Part shown: positions 60,349-64,000 of the stretch, one piece after another | Layout: every line of letters starts with the position of its first letter | How positions within the stretch are numbered: the stretch's first letter is position 1 | Assembly (NCBI RefSeq): GCF_002443255.2 | Contig: NW_019211459.1 | Span: 26,808,010 to 26,872,009, forward strand | Direction: 5' to 3' | Length of the DNA: 64,000 nt | From: Varroa destructor | Lineage: Eukaryota > Arthropoda > Arachnida > Mesostigmata > Varroidae | Translations under genes and position numbers: made by a program | Notes under the pieces: model-generated | Database searches by the model: none | Told to the model about the DNA's origin: nothing | What the model saw: the letters and a program-made list of their open reading frames with translations, nothing else

Positions 60349-63300
60349 ATGGCCAAACTGCTTTTGTTTGGTTGGCAGATTTTGTGGTTGTGCTATGGAG
60401 TTTCTACACTGGACTTTTTCATATTTGCGTTGCAGTATCCAGTTGGATATTGTAAAGTTACAGTCAAGTATGAATTTTCTCATGCAGATACTTTAAACTT
60501 GACATATGCTTTTACGTTAAAGATCCCCTTAGAAATGTGTTATCGTTTTAACTTAAAGTAAAGCAAAATGCGTTATTGAGCAACCTACAGATCAAAAAAT
60601 GGCATCGTATTGGTGGCTAGCTGAAGATTACAATAGAACTGATCAGACAAACAAACTAGAGCTTAAACGCTTCGACGAAACCCAAGTGAGACCTCCTTAG
60701 TGTCTACTTTATATACCTTTAAATAAATTTTACTATATCAAGTATATATCAAATAAATATCTATAATGTTTAAGATACTTAAAAATATCTTTAGATAGAG
60801 ACAGTTTAAAATAGAAGGTGCTTTCGCGGAATCAATCAACTTTAAAACACTATGTGTCGATCTCCAAGATGTACCATAGCAATTCTGTATTTCAGCACTG
60901 AACTTATTTTAATATACAATGCTTGTCTTCTTATAAAACGCACTATTCTCGTATATTATTCGTTTCTACATCTTGTGAGGTTTGAATATTGATATATGTT
61001 GCTCTCTATATGACAGGAATAGGTGTCGTGAGCATAACATGCGAGAACACTTTACAATTCATGGTCTTTGGCCGGGGTCGACGGCACCACATGCTAAGAC
61101 TGAAAATTGTCACCCCTATGAACACTTCAATGTAGAAGATCTTACTCCAATACGCAGTAAGTTTAATTTGGTCTCGGGTAGCAAACTCAACTCGTTTGAG
61201 GGGTTAGTTAAGTTTGTTTAAGTGGATCAAAGCAAATATAAATCCTCTAACAATAATAAGCCAAAGTGATGGCTGGGTAATAATACATACTGTGCTTCTT
61301 GGAAATAATTTTCTAAGCAACATTTTCGGCGTAATTCTAAAATTTATGCACGAAATTTTTTCTTTAAAACACGTTCCTTCCGTGTGAATTCGTAGTTTTT
61401 TTTTGCAATGAATTTTGTCTAATTGATGTAGACATAGAATTGATAAAGGTAAGTGCGGGCATGGGCGGGGCTCAGAAATTTAAATACGATACGGCGTGGC
61501 CTGGGCCTTTGACACGTACCTGTCTTACTGCATTGTCATTCTGTCGCTTGTATCGCTGCGAAACGGCGTCACAGGTTTGGTGGAAAAAATCTTGGATATA
61601 TTCAGTAAGATCCATTCTGGTTAGATTTCTAATGGGGCAAGTCTTCAATTTTATAGCAAAAAATAGGTGATCCCGAGGATGCGTTCACATAAAATAAATA
61701 ATTAAGAATACTATACAAAGAAAAAAGCGATTATTTGTTTAGATTTTGAGTCTCCAATTATCATTGGGTTTTCAGCTCGTCTGGAAGAGATATGGCCATC
61801 AATGAAGTCTCACAATCCTGCACAGTTTTGGGCCCATGAGTGGAAAAAGCATGGCACTTGTGGTGTCTCGGTTCCTGGGCTTACCGGATTTTTAAGGTTA
61901 GCTCCATTGTACGAATGGGGAGATTGGAGTAGAGAAATAGAGTACTAAATGTCGTGGCTACAAATGCCATTATGGATGCATAAATGCATGTTTCAATCTT
62001 CAAGCCTGTTACCGTCGCTAAGCCCGGCGTCAGGAACCGCTATATTTTAAGCACGATATTATTATCATAAGGCAAGACGCGCGAATTTACAAACAGGCAA
62101 GTCTATATATCTAATTATAAAGGTAAGTATATTGATATGATTTTGTTCAACGTATTTTGTTAGCATGCATTACAGGCTCCGCTATAAGTCAGTCAACTGT
62201 CGTGGCAATTATTATCAAGGGCCTTAATTTAGAATCGCCAGTTAAAGAATCCCATGAGGCATTTACATGGTCCTTTCTTGTAGAAAAACACACTTACGGA
62301 TTCTTTCACAAATGTGTACCACATTTAGCCCAGATATAGCATGAAGACTCAGTTTGTTTGTTATATTATAGAGATATTCTGGAGAGGCAATAAATTGCTT
62401 GGTGCATTCCGGATTGTGTGTTGTCTCTGAACGAGATAACGCAGCCCAATAGTAATCAAGCCCATATTCTTTAACCTTTCTTTTGTAACCTTTTCTATGT
62501 TTTTTGTTTTTTTAATTTCACTTCCTATATGTAGCGGTGTGGGTTGAAGCAAAGAGCGAAAATTACTCATGACAAAATATTCTGAAGGGCATCAAACTTT
62601 GGCAAAAAGCACACAGACTTTAAAAAAAAAACTATCACTATGTAACGCTATCTGTTTTCTACTTTTTCATGCATTTTTAGTTTCTTCAACACGACGTTGG
62701 CATTGTATGAACGCTTCAACCTGACCCAGTTCCTCGAAAATGACGACATCCTGCCGTCAGCAGCAACTTCTTACGCTGTCGCGGATGTCCAGCACGCCCT
62801 CAAGAACGATCTCTATTCAAAGGTAAAAATACAGTTTTATTAATATTAAGGTAAAATAGATTGGGTAAAATGAGATTTGCCAACCAGCGTGTTAAACTCG
62901 TACACAAAGGCGGCCTTAATGGGATTTCCTGCACGATGAAACACAAGTTACGTTGATATTATTCCTAACAACGTATTGAAATCCATTAACAAAACGGTAC
63001 GAGTAGTTCACATATAACATTATTCTATTCGGTTTCGACTGATTTATGATCGTGTATTAAGTTATAAGGCGTTAAATAAATATAGGTTTACGTTGAAGTA
63101 TTCCCTAACAAGCGTATTTTCCTTTAAAACGGCTATATTGTATTTCTAAACAGTTTAACTAGAAATGTAGCCTATATCCTTGGAACTATACTAATATGAA
63201 TAATAAAGAATGATAATGAAGAATAAGCTACTTTTTGCTCTAAACCTGCTTCCGGTCCGTTCTTTCAAGAACGGACCGGAAGTAGGTTTAGAGGAGTGAT

Positions 63301-63784
63301 CTTTCTTTCAGGCGGTGGGTTACACCAGAGCCGACTTCGTAACTCTAACACCGATCTATTTATAATTGTATTTTTTATAGAAACGTAGTGTATTACGATT
63401 TGAAATTAATACTGATGTACAACTTGGCGTGATTCAATGTCCGTGAGCTATACTTTGGTAAAATGATATATTTTGTACTTCCAGGTTGATTTAGTGTGTG
63501 ATCAAGCTAACAGTTTCGAGTACCCTGTACTCACGGAAGTACATCTTTGTCTCAATTTGGATCTTCAACCTATTGACTGCCCCTACAAAAAAGAACGTTG
63601 TGGAAAGGATAGGATGTTTTTGCTGCCCCTTAAGGATGATGATCGCGTTCCAGGAACCATCAGCGGGGCGCAAGACAGCCCCTATAGGAAAAAATCGATG
63701 AGCGACTTCTCCACGTTCGGAGCTCATATTATCGTTGCGATATTAGCAGCGCTGCATATCACCAGGCCTCGAGTGCTGCCCTGA
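60349..63784 (+). CDS. RNASET2: Ribonuclease T2 family, secreted or lysosomal acid RNase, 5 exons
   Basis: Exons 60349-60467, 61017-61156, 61776-61896, 62681-62822 and 63485-63784 join in phase to 273 residues. The enzyme cuts single-stranded RNA through 2',3'-cyclic phosphates in the secretory pathway or lysosomes. Seen: a signal peptide (about residues 1-19, MAKLLLFGWQILWLC); FFIFALQYPVGYC; the first active-site block FTIHGLWP (His55); the second block FWAHEWKKHGTC (His107, Glu108, His112), so all key catalytic residues are present. The family cysteines are kept (71, 115, 179, 196, 206 among others), and there are N-glycosylation sequons at Asn130 (NTT) and Asn140 (NLT). Odd: after the usual end the protein runs on to a hydrophobic tail (residues 252-266) with a short basic end. 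No poly(A) signal lies before the window ends. Confidence 0.93.
63238..63293. repeat. 27-bp nearly perfect hairpin in RNase T2 intron 4
   Basis: The left arm 63238-63264 and right arm 63267-63293 are inverted repeats with a single mismatch (a G-U pair in RNA) and a two-base loop. Each arm contains ACCGGAAG-type ETS-site text. The intron lies between exons 62681-62822 and 63485-63784. Confidence 0.92.
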
Positions 63785-64000
63785 TCCGGGATTTGGTGTT
63801 TCTTAGATCGCGAACGACCTTTTTTCAACTTAACAAGCGATATAATGACAGCAAAGAGGAACTAGTTATTATTAGGCTCGCCTGTTATACTTGGGCAAGC
63901 GAATTATCCGGGTTTCAACAACTTACTTACTTATACTTATTCAACAACAGGTTTTGATCGATTCTTGAAGGTTAAGCTGGATTTTCCAAATCCGATGCAA

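Noticed and set aside
61432..61448. A 17-base exon between RNase T2 exons 2 and 3 with good acceptor and donor
   Set aside because: Using it leaves phase 0 before exon 61776, which must be entered in phase 1. Joining exon 2 directly to exon 3 keeps the frame and gives the family-like text LTPIRTRLEEIWP.
1..64000. CRISPR arrays, operons, integrases or other prokaryotic or phage systems
   Set aside because: No regularly spaced direct repeats, no tightly packed frames, and clear spliced animal genes instead.

Overview
This window is animal nuclear DNA, most likely arthropod. Genes are split by GT-AG introns of a few hundred bases, the background is AT-rich, and no operon, rRNA or intact tRNA is visible. 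The alpha-SNAP protein is closest, from memory, to insect-type versions. A mite such as a mesostigmatid would fit, but that is a guess.

Four conserved genes can be rebuilt exon by exon, with every intron phase agreeing. KIAA1143 (DUF4604 family) is on the minus strand at 33672-35406. PQBP1, a WW-domain splicing factor, is on the plus strand at 37207-40626, head to head with KIAA1143. Alpha-SNAP (NAPA) is on the minus strand at 46691-49251, with probable 5' non-coding exons reaching a YY1 site at 52.63 kb. A secreted RNase T2 is on the plus strand at 60349-63784. These are unrelated housekeeping or secretory functions (pre-mRNA splicing, SNARE recycling, lysosomal or secreted RNA breakdown), so they are neighbours and not a pathway. 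Three weaker gene candidates are also reported: a TATA-driven 55-residue secreted peptide at 12969, a basic 59-residue peptide with a signal sequence at 19123, and an unrecognised four-exon arginine-rich protein at 56373-58105.

Layout: 1-4.3 kb is purine-rich, microsatellite-rich and non-coding. 4.3-22.6 kb is gene-poor and holds old tRNA-headed SINE copies and the two small peptide candidates. Two GC-richer, promoter-like islands lie at about 22.7-23.9 and 26.8-28.2 kb. 28.2-33.6 kb is gene-poor and contains a perfect 34-bp palindrome. 33.6-41.2 kb holds the KIAA1143/PQBP1 pair. 44.1-45.0 kb holds a decayed mariner transposase with an internal deletion. 46.4-52.6 kb is alpha-SNAP. 56.3-64 kb holds the orphan gene candidate and RNase T2, one of whose introns carries a nearly perfect 27-bp hairpin.

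I saw no CRISPR array, no prokaryotic-type system and no clearly new multi-gene system. The most unusual items are the small secreted-peptide candidates, the orphan gene, the intronic hairpin, the SINE families and the hydrophobic tail of the RNase T2. All calls come from reading the sequence and from memory of protein families; no search was run.
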